Assembly (NCBI RefSeq): GCF_916619195.1
Contig: NZ_CAKAKL010000001.1
Span: 1,488,001 to 1,552,000 of the forward strand
DNA from: Inquilinus sp. Marseille-Q2685
GTDB taxonomy: Bacteria; Pseudomonadota; Alphaproteobacteria; DSM-16000; Inquilinaceae
Direction: 5' to 3'
DNA: 64,000 nucleotides
The notes below the pieces were generated by a model. That model did not search any database and had not been told where the DNA came from. It was given only the letters and a program-made list of their open reading frames with translations. Positions 10,701 through 21,339 of the stretch are shown here, one piece after another. A program made the position numbers and the translations under genes. Within the stretch, counting starts at the first letter, position 1, and each line of letters begins with the position of its first letter.

Positions 10701-10857
10701 ATCCCGGGTCAAGCCCGGGCAGGAGAGGCAAAACCATCGGCTCTGGACACCGGCTCTCCGCCCCACACCGTCATCGCGAGCGCAGCGAAGCGATCCAGAG
10801 CCGTGCGAACCGGCCCCTGGATTGCTTCGTCGGCTTCGCCTCCTCGCAATGACGGTG
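10701..10857. repeat. Intergenic palindromic repeats (two types)
   Basis: 10766-10857 is an inverted repeat whose arms begin CACCGTCATCGCGAG and end CTCGCAATGACGGTG, a style of dispersed palindromic repeat common in alphaproteobacteria. Just upstream, 10701-10727 is a shortened relative (CCCGGGTCAAGCCCGGG core) of the 80-bp repeat found at 21340 and 27947. No gene is supported between the MerR stop and 10877. Confidence 0.7.
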
Positions 10858-10877
10858 CGGGGATGCGACGCCGGCGC

Positions 10878-11531
10878 TCAGCTGCTGTCCGGCTTCGGGA
10901 GAGCCGGCATGGGCCGGCCGGTGTCGGGCTCGTCCAAAGGACGAGGCCAGTCGGGCTCGGGCCGAGCGGCCACGGGAACGGCGTCGGCAGGGCGGTCGGG
11001 CAGGCGATCGGGGATCTCGACCGCGGCGGCGCCGTCCCGGTCCCTCGGCAGCAAGGCCGCGTCCAGGTCGCGCCGCTCCTCCGCCGCCTCGTCCGGTTCG
11101 GGCTCGTCCTCCAGGCATTCGCTCTCGACCAGCGACTCGCGCGGTTCCGCCGGGGGCTCGCCGTCCTTCGGCCCGGCTGCCGGCGCGGCCTCGGCCGGGG
11201 CGGCTTCGGCGGCCGCCTCCTCCGCCGGCGTGCGCTCCGGCGCCCCGGCCCTGCGCTCCTGATAGCCCTCGCGGATCCGCTGGCTCATCGCGATCGACAG
11301 TCGCACCGAACGGGCCAGGCGCACCTGCGCCAGCGCGAAATCCGGCCGTGCCTGCAGGATCGGCGTCGCCAACTGCTCCGTCGCCGTCATCCGCGCCGTG
11401 CGAAGTTGGATCTCCACCAGCTCGGCCAGCGAACCCAGCGCCCATTGCGTCCAGGCCAGGTCCCTGTCGACCGGCCGGTCCTCCGTCTCGCAATCGGGGC
11501 GCTCCACGTCCATGGAACACATCATGAACAT
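10878..11531 (-). CDS. Hypothetical protein with acidic/proline-rich low-complexity tail
   Basis: A 217-residue frame of unknown function. Residues about 25-90 look structured and helical, including an LAELVEIQLRTARMTATEQLATPIL stretch in two amphipathic helices. From about 95 to the end it is low-complexity, rich in Glu, Ala and Pro, without a membrane segment or signal peptide. Three nearby ATG codons are possible starts and no strong RBS picks one. It stands alone between MerR and a LysE-type exporter. It is accepted because the frame has the GC3 bias of its neighbours and its first half looks like real protein. Confidence 0.55.
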   Translation of the reverse strand: MFMMCSMDVERPDCETEDRPVDRDLAWTQWALGSLAELVEIQLRTARMTATEQLATPILQARPDFALAQVRLARSVRLSIAMSQRIREGYQERRAGAPERTPAEEAAAEAAPAEAAPAAGPKDGEPPAEPRESLVESECLEDEPEPDEAAEERRDLDAALLPRDRDGAAAVEIPDRLPDRPADAVPVAARPEPDWPRPLDEPDTGRPMPALPKPDSS

Positions 11532-11660
11532 GGACAGCCGATAATACCACTGAGATCGTGTCCGGCGCCCTCGCAGGCCAAGCTTCAGCGGGGAGGACGG
11601 ACAAGAATGAATGGCCCCGGATCCGGGAATCCGACAGATTGACGGCCCAGGGAGGACATC

Positions 11661-12293
11661 ATGGATCTTGCCGTTCCGCTGCTCAGCATCCTCGGCGCCA
11701 TCGTGGTCGGCGCGGCCAGCCCGGGGCCCAGCTTCGTCTTCGTCACCCGCACCGCCATCGCCCTGTCGCGCCGCGACGGGCTCGCGGCCGCGCTGGGCAT
11801 GGGCGTCGGCGGGGTGGTCTATGGCGGGCTCGGCCTGTTCGGCCTACAGGCGATCCTGGCCCAGGTGGAATGGCTGTACCTGACGCTGAAGGTGCTGGGC
11901 GGCCTGTACCTGCTGTGGCTCGCCTTCGCCCTGTGGCGCACCGCGGACAAGCCGATCACGGTGCCGAAGACGGCGGAGGGCCGGCCGCGCAGCGTCCGCC
12001 GGTCCTTCACCCTGGCCGCCGTCACCCAGCTGAGCAACCCGAAGGCGGCGATCGTCTATGGCAGCATCTTCGCCGCCTTCCTGCCGCCGCAGGTGCCGGT
12101 GTGGACTTTCGCCGTGCTGCTGCCGGCGATCTTCGCCATCGAGGCCGGCTGGTACAGCATCGTCGCCCTGGTCTTCTCCGCCGACCGGCCGCGCGCCCTC
12201 TATCTGCGCTGGAAGCGCTGGTTCGACCGCGCCGCCGGCTCGGTCATGGGCGCGCTGGGCATCCGCCTGATCCTGGGGGCGGGGAAGGTGTGA
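11661..12293 (+). CDS. LysE/RhtB-family amino-acid exporter
   Basis: A 210-residue membrane protein with about six hydrophobic segments. The N-terminal GAASPGPSFVFVTRTAI stretch is the LysE/RhtB signature (usually SPGP), followed by a mid-protein KAAIVYGSIFAAFLP that matches the second conserved block. Members export amino acids such as lysine, homoserine or threonine; the substrate is not predictable here. RBS GGGAGGA lies 6 nt before ATG. A 97-codon gene follows 7 bp downstream. Confidence 0.92.
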   Translation: MDLAVPLLSILGAIVVGAASPGPSFVFVTRTAIALSRRDGLAAALGMGVGGVVYGGLGLFGLQAILAQVEWLYLTLKVLGGLYLLWLAFALWRTADKPITVPKTAEGRPRSVRRSFTLAAVTQLSNPKAAIVYGSIFAAFLPPQVPVWTFAVLLPAIFAIEAGWYSIVALVFSADRPRALYLRWKRWFDRAAGSVMGALGIRLILGAGKV

Positions 12294-12300
12294 GGCGAAG

Positions 12301-12594
12301 ATGAGCGGAGAGACGCAGGAGGGCGAGGAATCGATCCCCCTTGCCCTCACGCGGGATGAAGCCGTCGTGCTTCTCGAGTTCCTGGCACGGACGCTGGACG
12401 ACGAGAACGGCAACCGGCTTCGCGACGCGGTCCGGCACGACGGCGAGCTCTGGGCCCTGACGCGGCTGCAGGGCTACCTCGAGCGCACGTTGTCCGAGCC
12501 CTTCCTGGCGGATTACAAGGCCCGCATCGAAGCCGCGCGGCAGCGGCTGGTCGATAAGGGCGGACCCTGGCCTTGGGACGAAACCGAGACCTGA
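12301..12594 (+). CDS. Small conserved-looking hypothetical protein
   Basis: A 97-residue soluble protein, mostly helical, with an LTRDEAVVLLEFLARTLDD start and a Trp-rich end (GPWPWDETET). No motif is recognised. It begins 7 bp after the LysE-type gene with GAGGCGAAG before ATG, so it is probably co-transcribed. Similar short proteins in proteobacteria have no known function. Codon use matches the surrounding genes. Confidence 0.7.
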   Translation: MSGETQEGEESIPLALTRDEAVVLLEFLARTLDDENGNRLRDAVRHDGELWALTRLQGYLERTLSEPFLADYKARIEAARQRLVDKGGPWPWDETET

Positions 12595-12604
12595 GCCCGG
12601 CCCC

Positions 12605-13645
12605 TCAGATCCGCGTCACCACGCTGATGCCGGTGCCGTCGAAGCGGTCCATCTGGGTCAGCGCCACCGCCGCCTCGTCCAGGCTGATGCGGCTGCCGAT
12701 CAGCTGCTGCGGCGCCAGCGTGCCGGCCGCGATCATGTCCAGCATCGCCCGGTAGCGGAACGCCTGCATGCCGTGGCTGCCCAGGATCTCCAGCTCATAG
12801 GCGATCACCCGGTCCATCGGCACCGGCGGGCGGGCGTGGTCGTCCAGCATCAGCCCGACCTGGATGTGCCGGCCGCGCCGGCGCAGGCAGCGGATCGAGT
12901 TCATGCAGGTGGCCGGGTGGCCGAGCGCGTCGACCGAGACATGGGCGCCGCCGCCGGTCACGTCGCGGATCTCGTGCACGACATTCGCCGAGCCGCCGGC
13001 ATTGACCGTCGCCGCGGCGCCGAGCCGGCGGGCGAGGTCGAGCTTCTGGTCGGTCAGGTCGACCGCCACGACATTGGCCCCGAGGGCGCTGGCGATCATG
13101 ATCGCCGACAGCCCGACGCCGCCGCAGCCATGCACCGCCACCCATTCCCCGCCCCGCACCCGGCCCTGGTCGACGATGGCGCGGAAGGAGGTGGCGAAGC
13201 GGCAGCCCAGGCTGGCCGCGGTGGCCGAATCGATCGCGTCCGGCAGGGCGACCAGGTTGGCGTCGGCGAAGTCGAGCGCGACGTATTCGGCGAAGGAGCC
13301 CCAGGCGGTGAAGCCGGGCTGGAACTGCCGCTCGCAGACCTGCTGGTTGCCGCTGGCGCATTCCGGGCAATGGCCGCAGCCGGCGACGAAGGGCACGGTG
13401 ACCCGCTGGCCCTCGCGCCAGCGCCGGACCTGGGGCCCGACCGCGACGATGGTGCCGGCCAGCTCATGCCCCGGCACATGCGGCAGCACGATGTCGGAAT
13501 CGTGCCCCATCCAGCCATGCCAGTCGCTGCGGCACAGGCCGGTCGCTTCGACCTTCACCACCACGCCCTCCGCCGATGGCGACGGGTCCGGCACGGTCTG
13601 CACGGTCGGCGCCTGGCGGAACTGTTCGAAGACGACGGCTTTCAT
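12605..13645 (-). CDS. Zinc-dependent alcohol dehydrogenase, MDR family
   Basis: A 346-residue medium-chain dehydrogenase. Catalytic zinc ligands are Cys38, the HE pair at 60-61 (PGHELAG) and Cys148; the structural zinc is bound by Cys90, 93, 96 and 104. The NAD(P) Rossmann motif GCGGVG is at 173-178. Full length with the conserved N-terminus MKAVVFEQF. The family oxidises alcohols or reduces aldehydes; the substrate is not evident. It is convergent with the 97-residue gene and stands alone. Confidence 0.92.
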   Translation of the reverse strand: MKAVVFEQFRQAPTVQTVPDPSPSAEGVVVKVEATGLCRSDWHGWMGHDSDIVLPHVPGHELAGTIVAVGPQVRRWREGQRVTVPFVAGCGHCPECASGNQQVCERQFQPGFTAWGSFAEYVALDFADANLVALPDAIDSATAASLGCRFATSFRAIVDQGRVRGGEWVAVHGCGGVGLSAIMIASALGANVVAVDLTDQKLDLARRLGAAATVNAGGSANVVHEIRDVTGGGAHVSVDALGHPATCMNSIRCLRRRGRHIQVGLMLDDHARPPVPMDRVIAYELEILGSHGMQAFRYRAMLDMIAAGTLAPQQLIGSRISLDEAAVALTQMDRFDGTGISVVTRI

Positions 13646-13706
13646 CGGAAGGGCCTGTGGCTGTTGTCGGCACGACCTTATCGGAACGGTCGAAAGGTCC
13701 CAACAG

Positions 13707-13803
13707 CGTCATGGCGAGCGAAGCGCGGCCATCCACTCCTTCAGCCGCCGCGCTTGATGATGGCAGGCTGGATGGCCACGCCCCTGCGGGGCTCGCCATG
13801 ACG
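13707..13803. repeat. Palindromic intergenic repeat
   Basis: Arms CGTCATGGCGAGCG and its near complement CTCGCCATGACG bound a 97-bp element with an internal GGCCATCCA/TGGATGGCC pair. It belongs to the same general kind as 10766-10857 (CGTCAT-GCGAG ends) but with a different interior, so it is a related variant. It lies between the alcohol dehydrogenase start and the cyclase stop. Confidence 0.65.
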
Positions 13804-13822
13804 GTGAGAGAGACCGGGCGGG

Positions 13823-15037
13823 CTACGCGATCCCGAAAATCCGGTGCGTGCCCTCGACGTCGCGCAGCGGGTGGAGGCCGAGGTCGAGCAGCGGGCGGCC
13901 GCAGGCGTCGCGGAACGGTTCCGACACCAGCACCCGGCGGCGCAGGGTCTTGGTCAGCTCCTCCAGCCGGCTGGCGCGGTTCACCGCCGGGCCGATCACG
14001 GTGAAGTCCAGCCGCCGCGCCGCGCCGATATTGCCGTAGGCGATCTCGCCAAGATGCAGGCCGATGCCGAAATCGACCGCGTCCGGCCCGGTGAGCCCGC
14101 GCTCGGCATTGGTGGCGTCGACCCGGGCGCAGAAGGCCTCGGCCGCGGCCAAGGCGGCGGCGCAGGCGGTGCGGCGGTCCACATCCTGCGTCACCGGGAA
14201 GATCGCCAGCACGGCGTCGCCGATGAACTTCAGGATCTCGCCGCCTTCGGCCTCGATCGCCGCGCCCATGTCGCCGAACCAGCCGTTCAGCATCTCGACC
14301 ACGTCGCCGATGGCGTGGACCTCGCTGCGCCGGGTGAAGGCGCGCAGGTCGGCCAGCCAGATCGCCGCCTCGATCCAGTCGACCTGGCCGCGCTCGATCT
14401 GGCCCTCGACGATGCGCTGGCTGGTGCGGGCGCCGACATAGGTGTCGAGCAGGTCGAGCGCGATGCGCTTCCACACCTGGCGCTCGGCATAGGGGCTGAA
14501 CAGACGGGCGGCGGTGTCGAGCGCCTTCAGGTCGTCGTCGTCGAAGCCGCCCGGCTGCCGCGTGGCGAAGGACAGGAAGCGGGTGCGGCTGGTGTCCAGG
14601 AAGGGCAGCGGCGTGATCAGGTAGTCGGTCGAGCCCTGCTGCTGCAGCTCCTGCAGCAGCGGCATGTCGCTGACATCGCCGTCGAGCCGCCGGCGATACG
14701 CCCGCTCGGTGTCGTCGACGACCTTGGTCGGGCTGGTCAGATAGCCCGTGCTCTGCAGGATGCCCTGGCGCTCCCGCTCCCGGAACTCGATGGCCTCGTC
14801 GCTCCAGACCAGCATGGTGCCGCTGATCTCCGGATGCAGCACCTCGAGCCCGATATGGATGCGCCAGGCCGGGACGATGGTCTGCGCCACCCGCTCGCAG
14901 AATCCCGGGAACAGGCCCTTCAGCGGCACCGGCCGACGCGTCGCCTCGACCAGCCAGAGGCCGAGCGCCTCGAGCCCGGCGCGATGCCTGTCGGCGATCG
15001 GTCGGCAGTCCCAGTCCGGCGGCAATCCGTCTTGCAT
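13823..15037 (-). CDS. Class III adenylate/guanylate cyclase
   Basis: A 404-residue protein. The C-terminal half is a class III cyclase catalytic domain: first metal Asp in WLADLRAFTRR, second in EILKFIGDAVLAIF, the Lys before it and DFTVIG for base selection, and the transition-state Asn/Arg pair in VNRASRLEE, so it should be active. The ~200-residue N-terminal region has no clear membrane helix and may be a sensory domain. The start at 15037 (MQDGLPPDW) is chosen over a longer Arg-rich extension. Lys/Asp at the base positions favour ATP. Confidence 0.88.
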   Translation of the reverse strand: MQDGLPPDWDCRPIADRHRAGLEALGLWLVEATRRPVPLKGLFPGFCERVAQTIVPAWRIHIGLEVLHPEISGTMLVWSDEAIEFRERERQGILQSTGYLTSPTKVVDDTERAYRRRLDGDVSDMPLLQELQQQGSTDYLITPLPFLDTSRTRFLSFATRQPGGFDDDDLKALDTAARLFSPYAERQVWKRIALDLLDTYVGARTSQRIVEGQIERGQVDWIEAAIWLADLRAFTRRSEVHAIGDVVEMLNGWFGDMGAAIEAEGGEILKFIGDAVLAIFPVTQDVDRRTACAAALAAAEAFCARVDATNAERGLTGPDAVDFGIGLHLGEIAYGNIGAARRLDFTVIGPAVNRASRLEELTKTLRRRVLVSEPFRDACGRPLLDLGLHPLRDVEGTHRIFGIA

Positions 15038-15248
15038 GGCGGGAGAAGAAACCCTTCGGCGGGTCGCGGTCAATCGGCGCGTGGCGCGGCGCCCCGCACA
15101 GGATGGCATCTGCCGACGGTTCCGGCCAGACCGCGCGGCCATGCCCCGCGTGCGCATGCCGTCCGTCTGCCCTGCAGCGAGGTCATGTCATCCCCGTGGC
15201 GCGCGGCCTATCCTGCCGGGGCATCGCACCGCCACCAGGAGAACAAGC

Positions 15249-16916
15249 ATGGCTGCGCAGCGGACCGGCTCCGACCTTCTCGTCGAGGCCCTGGTCAATG
15301 AGGGCGTGGACCGCGTCTTCGGCGTGCCCGGCGAGGAGAATCTCGACATCGTCGAATCGCTCCGCCGCTCCGGCATCGAGCTGATCGTCACCCGGCACGA
15401 GCAGTCGGCCGCCTTCATGGCCGCGACCTATGGCCGCCTGACCGGCAAGGCCGGCGTCTGCCTGACCACGCTGGGCCCCGGCGCGCTGAACCTGACCACC
15501 GGCGCGGCCTATGCCCTGCTGGGCGCCATGCCGATGGTGATGATCACCGGCCAGAAGCCGATCCTGAAGAGCCGCCAGGCGCAGTTCCAGATCGTCGACA
15601 TCGTCGCCACCATGCGGCCGCTGACCAAGTCGTCGCGCCAGATCGTCAGCACCGGCGCGATCCCGACCCTGGTGCGCAACGCCTTCCGCATCGCCCAGGA
15701 GGAGCGGCCGGGCCCGGTGCATCTGGAGCTGCCGGAGGACATCGCCGCCGCCCCGGCGCCCGAAGGGCTGGGCCCGGTGCCGCTGCACCCGCTGGAGCTG
15801 CCGGTGGGGAACGACGCGGCCATCGCCACCGCCGCCGAAATGCTGCGCGCGGCCGAGCGCCCGCTGGTGATGATCGGCGCCGCCGGCAACCGCCGTCACC
15901 TGGTGCCGGCGCTGTCCGACTTCGTGCGCCGGATGGGCATCCCGTTCTTCAACACCCAGATGGGCAAGGGCGCGGTCGACGGCAATTCCGGCCTCTATAT
16001 CGGCACCGCCGCCCTGTCCGAGGGCGACTATCTGCACGACGCGGTGACGAGCGCCGACCTGATCCTGGCCATCGGCCACGACGTGGTGGAGAAGCCGCCC
16101 TTCATCATGGAGCAGGCGGGGCAGAAGGTGATCCATGTCGGCTACCAGCCGGCCGACATCGCCGAGGTGTATTTCCCGGACCATGAGGTGGTGGGCGACA
16201 TCGGCGCCTCGCTGGCCCGCATCGCCGAGGTCTTCGGCGGGCCGCACCCGACCGCGGCCGAGGCCTTCGCCGAGCTGCGCCGCAGGATCCTGGAGAAGGT
16301 GTCGGCGGACGGCACCAGCGCGAAATTCCCGCTGCTGCCGCAGCGCATCGTCCACGACGTGCGGGCGGTGATGCCGGAGGACGGCGTCGTCGCCCTCGAC
16401 AACGGCATGTACAAGATCTGGTTCGCCCGCAGCTACCGCACCCATATCGCCAACACCATCCTCTTGGACAACGCGCTGGCGACGATGGGCGCCGGCCTGC
16501 CCTCGGCCATGGTGGCGGCGATGCTGCATCCGGACCGCCGGGTGATGGCGGTGTGCGGCGACGGCGGCTTCATGATGAACTCGCAGGAGCTGGAGACGGC
16601 GATCCGGCTGAAGCTGAACCTGGTCGTGGTGATCCTGGTCGACAACGCCTACGGCATGATCCGCTGGAAGCAGGAGGCGCAGGGCTTCGCCGATTGGGGC
16701 CTGACCTTCGGCAACCCGGATTTCGTGACCTATGCCCGGGCCTATGGCGCGACCGGCTGGGACGTGAAATCCGCCGAGGACTTCGCGCCGACGCTGGAGA
16801 AGGCCTTTGCCCAGGGTGGCGTGCACCTGGTCAGCGTGCCGGTCGACTACACCGAGAACAGCCGCGTCTTCATCGAGGAGCTGCGCAGCCACGCCTCGGC
16901 GGTGGAAGCCGACTAG
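15249..16916 (+). CDS. Acetolactate synthase large-subunit-like TPP enzyme
   Basis: A 555-residue thiamine-diphosphate enzyme with three domains: pyrimidine-binding with the catalytic Glu51 (TRHEQSAAFMA), a central transhydrogenase-like domain, and the PP domain with GDGGF near 437 followed by the conserved NAYGM. It is closest in style to stand-alone acetolactate synthase (AlsS-like) since there is no ilvH-like regulatory subunit next to it. Start ATG at 15249 follows AGGAGAACAAGC. The physiological role, branched-chain amino-acid synthesis or acetoin formation, cannot be settled from sequence. Confidence 0.85.
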   Translation: MAAQRTGSDLLVEALVNEGVDRVFGVPGEENLDIVESLRRSGIELIVTRHEQSAAFMAATYGRLTGKAGVCLTTLGPGALNLTTGAAYALLGAMPMVMITGQKPILKSRQAQFQIVDIVATMRPLTKSSRQIVSTGAIPTLVRNAFRIAQEERPGPVHLELPEDIAAAPAPEGLGPVPLHPLELPVGNDAAIATAAEMLRAAERPLVMIGAAGNRRHLVPALSDFVRRMGIPFFNTQMGKGAVDGNSGLYIGTAALSEGDYLHDAVTSADLILAIGHDVVEKPPFIMEQAGQKVIHVGYQPADIAEVYFPDHEVVGDIGASLARIAEVFGGPHPTAAEAFAELRRRILEKVSADGTSAKFPLLPQRIVHDVRAVMPEDGVVALDNGMYKIWFARSYRTHIANTILLDNALATMGAGLPSAMVAAMLHPDRRVMAVCGDGGFMMNSQELETAIRLKLNLVVVILVDNAYGMIRWKQEAQGFADWGLTFGNPDFVTYARAYGATGWDVKSAEDFAPTLEKAFAQGGVHLVSVPVDYTENSRVFIEELRSHASAVEAD

Positions 16917-17055
16917 AGACCGTGCGTAAATGCTACTGGTGCGGCCGTCTGACGACGGTTTCTGCGCTTCCGGTGCTCACGCACCTATGTGCGCTGCGCT
17001 CCGGTTCTCGAAACCGCCGCCAGCCGACTCACACCAGCGCATTTCCAAACGGTCT
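16917..17055. repeat. 139-bp imperfect long palindrome
   Basis: Both ends read AGACCGT/ACGGTCT, and complementary blocks continue inward (CTGGTG/CACCAG, CGGTTTC/GAAACCG) to an apex GCACCTATGTGC centred at about 16986, the exact midpoint. The RNA would form one long hairpin beginning at the base after the acetolactate-synthase stop, so it may serve as its 3' end. It may also be a dispersed repeat unit. The remaining 135 bp to the next gene show nothing else. Confidence 0.7.
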
Positions 17056-17190
17056 CTTGAGGCGCGTGCCCGGCGGGCGACCGCGCAGGTCGATCGGGTG
17101 ACGCGCAGCGAAAGCGGCGATGAACCTCAGGCGGGCGCTCGGGTGTTGTCCCCATAGGACCGCCCCAGCGACGCCCCAGGAGGGAACGGC

Positions 17191-17505
17191 ATGTATATCG
17201 CCCGCTTCTCGTACGACGTTCAGCCGATCAACCGCCAGAGCGCGATCGACTTCATCCACCGCGAGGTCGAGGCCGCCCGGCGCAACCGGCTGAAGGCCCG
17301 GCTGCTGGTGCCGCTGACCCGCGGCCAGGGCGGGGCGGCGCTGCAGTTCGAGGTCGAGCTGACCAGCCTGGACCAGTTCGACCAGTTCCGCGAGCGCGGC
17401 GTCGGGTCGGACGAGGAGGAGACGGGCCGCTGGATGCACGCCTTCAGCGAGATCCTGGCCTCGCCGCCGACGGTCGAGCTGCTGCGCGTGGAGGACAGCC
17501 GGTAG
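17191..17505 (+). CDS. Hypothetical protein, small alpha/beta fold
   Basis: A 104-residue soluble protein starting MYIARFSYDVQP with GGAGGGAACGGC before ATG. The alternation of strands and helices (a strand, IDFIHREVEAARRNRL helix, LLVPL strand, LQFEVEL strand, C-terminal helix) resembles a ferredoxin-like alpha/beta fold of the kind seen in NIPSNAP- or antibiotic-monooxygenase-like proteins, but no family motif is recognised. It converges with the Rsm22-type gene 9 bp away. Confidence 0.72.
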   Translation: MYIARFSYDVQPINRQSAIDFIHREVEAARRNRLKARLLVPLTRGQGGAALQFEVELTSLDQFDQFRERGVGSDEEETGRWMHAFSEILASPPTVELLRVEDSR

Positions 17506-17514
17506 GCGGCCCTC

Positions 17515-18492
17515 CTACCCGCGGCTGTCGTCCGCCTCCAGCGCATCGCCCCATCTCAGCCGCCTCGCCGTCTTCAGCTGGGCGCCGTCGCGCTTGGTCA
17601 CGGTGCGCTCGACCAGCCCCTCCGGCGCGCACAGCCGCAGGTCGATGCGCGAGCCGGCGCCGCGGGGCGGGGCGATGACGCGGCCCAGGATCGGTGCGGC
17701 CGGGCGGCGCGAGACCGCGACATAGGAGAACTTCTCGTCCTCCCACGGCACCTCGCCGCCCTTGGCCTGGCGGTGCAGGCGCGAGCGGGCGACGCGCCGC
17801 GCGAAATGGCACCAGTCGGGCTCGACCAGCGGGCAAGCGCGGCCGTGCGGGCACGGCGCCACGACATGACCGCCGGCGGCGATCAGCCGAGCCCGGGCGT
17901 CGAGGATGCGGCGGTACCCGGCGGGCGTGCCGGGCTCGACGATCAGCAGGATGTCGCCGGTCGCCGCCCACAGCCCGTCGACCAGGGCATCGCGCCGGTC
18001 GGGCGCCAGCTCGTCCAGCACATAGGACAGGATGACGAGGTCGTGCGCCGGCAGTGTCGGCAGCGGCCGGGCCAGGTCGGCGGCGCGCCATTCCGCCGGC
18101 GGCACCGCGTCCCCGGCCAGCCGGGCGCCCCAGTCGCGGAAGGCGGCGCTGCCCTCCAGCAGGGTGGCGGCGGCGAGCCCCGGCCAGGTCTCGGCGGCGG
18201 CCCAGAGCGCGGTGCCCGGCCCGGCGCCGGCGTCGAGCAGGCTGGAGGGGGCGAAATCCGGGCATCGATCCGCCACCGCCTCCAGGCAGGCGCGGACGGC
18301 GGCGTAGGTGGCCGGCAGCCGGGTGGCGAGATAGGCCTGCACCGCCCGGTCGTCCGCGACATGGAAGCGGCCGTCGCGCAGCTCCGCCCTATAGCGCTGC
18401 GACAGAAGCGACGCCGCGGCCGACAGCTCGGCCAGGGCGACGCCCTCCAGCGCCCGGTCGACCGCGGCCCGCAGGGCGGCCGGCAATTCCAC
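17515..18492 (-). CDS. Rsm22-family small-ribosomal-subunit methyltransferase-like protein
   Basis: A 325-residue SAM-dependent methyltransferase. Motif I is LLDAGAGPGTALWAA (about 84-98). The region PCPHGRACPL followed by DWCHF supplies the Cys cluster characteristic of the Rsm22/METTL17 family, which in mitochondria binds an Fe-S cluster and acts on ribosome assembly. Alphaproteobacterial members are uncharacterised. It lies downstream of hisS on the same strand, separated by repeat-rich DNA. Confidence 0.88.
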   Translation of the reverse strand: MELPAALRAAVDRALEGVALAELSAAASLLSQRYRAELRDGRFHVADDRAVQAYLATRLPATYAAVRACLEAVADRCPDFAPSSLLDAGAGPGTALWAAAETWPGLAAATLLEGSAAFRDWGARLAGDAVPPAEWRAADLARPLPTLPAHDLVILSYVLDELAPDRRDALVDGLWAATGDILLIVEPGTPAGYRRILDARARLIAAGGHVVAPCPHGRACPLVEPDWCHFARRVARSRLHRQAKGGEVPWEDEKFSYVAVSRRPAAPILGRVIAPPRGAGSRIDLRLCAPEGLVERTVTKRDGAQLKTARRLRWGDALEADDSRG

Positions 18493-18524
18493 GGGTCAAG
18501 CCTCTCGCTTGCCCGGCCGGGCCT

Positions 18525-18710
18525 TGCTTTCCCTCTCCTCGGGGAGAGGGAGGGGCCCGCCCGCGCAGCGGGTGGGAGGGTGAGGGGGCAGCTCAGGCCT
18601 GGACGTCGAAGCGGACCATTCCCATCGGCTCGACGCTGGATGGGCCGGGGCACCCCCCTCACCCGAAATCGCCATGGCGATTTCGACCTCTCCCCTGGGG
18701 AGAGGTGAAG
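18525..18710. repeat. Array of intergenic palindromes between hisS and the Rsm22-like gene
   Basis: Four symmetric pieces occur close together: CCCTCTCC/GGAGAGGG at 18531-18550, CCCGC/GCGGG near 18560-18572, a perfect 22-bp palindrome at 18664-18685 centred on CCATGG, and a 21-bp perfect hairpin at 18686-18706 (ACCTCTCCCC/GGGGAGAGGT). This is typical of dispersed REP-like elements and may also stop transcription leaving hisS. No gene is supported in 18493-18742. Confidence 0.7.
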
Positions 18711-18742
18711 CTGCACTGTCGCGAGGCGCGTCCATCCGCCTT

Positions 18743-20086
<1,344 letters not shown>

Positions 20087-20215
20087 GACGGTCATCTTCC
20101 AGGGGAGTGTGGCGGTTTAGCCGAAAGCACCGCCGCCGTCACCCGCGCGGAATCGGAACCGGACCTGCGCCCCGGACGTTTCGCACGGCGACCGAGATCA
20201 TACGGAGAGCCCCGG

Positions 20216-21325
20216 ATGCGTTCCTTCCTTGCCCTGGCCTGCCTGGCCGCGACTGCCGGCTGGGCGGGCACCGCTTTGGCCGCCAACATCGAGCCCGGCA
20301 CCTATGCGGCCAGCGGCGGCGCCGCGATCCGGCTGCTGGTGGAGCCGACGCAGGACGGCAGCGTCGCCTTCCTGCTGCACCGGTCCACCCGCGGCGGCAT
20401 CTGCCTGATGTCCGGCATGGCCAAGCCGGTGGGCGACACCATCACCTGGACCAGCAACAGCGGCGCCGCCCTGGCGATCCGCTTCGACGGCCGCGGCGCC
20501 ACGATCGACACGGCCAACGCGCTGCCGAAGAACTGCGACGGCGCGCCCCGCCTGGCCGGATCCTATGTCTATGACAGCCCGGCGATCGATTTCGACCGGG
20601 CCGAGATCGGCGCGGTGCAGAGCGCCCTGAACGGGGCGGGCTATCGGCTGGGGCAGGTCGACGGGATCCTGGGCCAGCGCAGCCTGGCCGCGGTGCGGGA
20701 CTATCAGCAGAAGAACAACCTGCCGTCGCCGAATGGCGGGCTGACGGTGGAGACCGTGGCCCATCTCGCCAGCGGCGGCCGCACCGTCGCCGCCACGCCG
20801 GGCGCGCCGACCCCGATCGCGCCGGCCACGCCGCCGGCCCAGGGCGATGCCGGCGCCGCCGCGCCCGCCCAGACCGACACCGCCGAGGCGACGCCGCCGA
20901 GCGCCCCCACCCCGGGCACCCCGCCGCCGCCCCTGCGCTGGCTGAACCCGATCCCCGACCGGCTGATCCCGCTGCTCGAGTCGCGCTACGCGCCGATGGT
21001 GGCGCCGGCGGTGATCAACTGGCGCGACGCGCCGTTCCAGGTGGCCGAGATGGAGCTGGACGAGAAGCCCGGCCAGCTGACCCCGGACGTGATCGTGTTC
21101 TGGAACGACGCCAAGCACTGCGACGCCAATGGCTGCCCCTGGGAGATCCTGGCCGAAGGCTCGCAGTCGCTGACCCCGGTCGCCGACGGCAAGGCGCACG
21201 ATCTGGGCCTGGCGCCGAGCTACAGCGCCGGCAAGCGCGACCTGCTGATCGACGGCAACCGGCTGTTCCGCTGGACCGGCAAGGGCTGGGCGCCGGAGTA
21301 TTACAAGCCGGAGAAGGTCAGGTAA
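20216..21325 (+). CDS. Secreted peptidoglycan-binding-domain protein
   Basis: A 369-residue exported protein. Residues 1-22 form a Sec signal peptide (MRSFLALACLAATAGWAGTALA). A peptidoglycan_binding_1-like repeat lies around 133-185 (AEIGAVQSALNGAGYRLG, GILGQRSLAAVRDYQQ), followed by a Pro/Ala/Thr-rich linker (about 190-240) and a C-terminal domain of about 120 residues without a recognised catalytic motif, containing a CDANGC pair of cysteines. Probably periplasmic and cell-wall associated. RBS GGAGAG precedes ATG. Confidence 0.82.
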   Translation: MRSFLALACLAATAGWAGTALAANIEPGTYAASGGAAIRLLVEPTQDGSVAFLLHRSTRGGICLMSGMAKPVGDTITWTSNSGAALAIRFDGRGATIDTANALPKNCDGAPRLAGSYVYDSPAIDFDRAEIGAVQSALNGAGYRLGQVDGILGQRSLAAVRDYQQKNNLPSPNGGLTVETVAHLASGGRTVAATPGAPTPIAPATPPAQGDAGAAAPAQTDTAEATPPSAPTPGTPPPPLRWLNPIPDRLIPLLESRYAPMVAPAVINWRDAPFQVAEMELDEKPGQLTPDVIVFWNDAKHCDANGCPWEILAEGSQSLTPVADGKAHDLGLAPSYSAGKRDLLIDGNRLFRWTGKGWAPEYYKPEKVR

Positions 21326-21339
21326 GGCCTTCCCTCTTC

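Noticed and set aside
18525-18710. CRISPR-like array
   Set aside because: The symmetric pieces differ in sequence and spacing; there are no constant repeats with unique spacers and no cas genes in the window.
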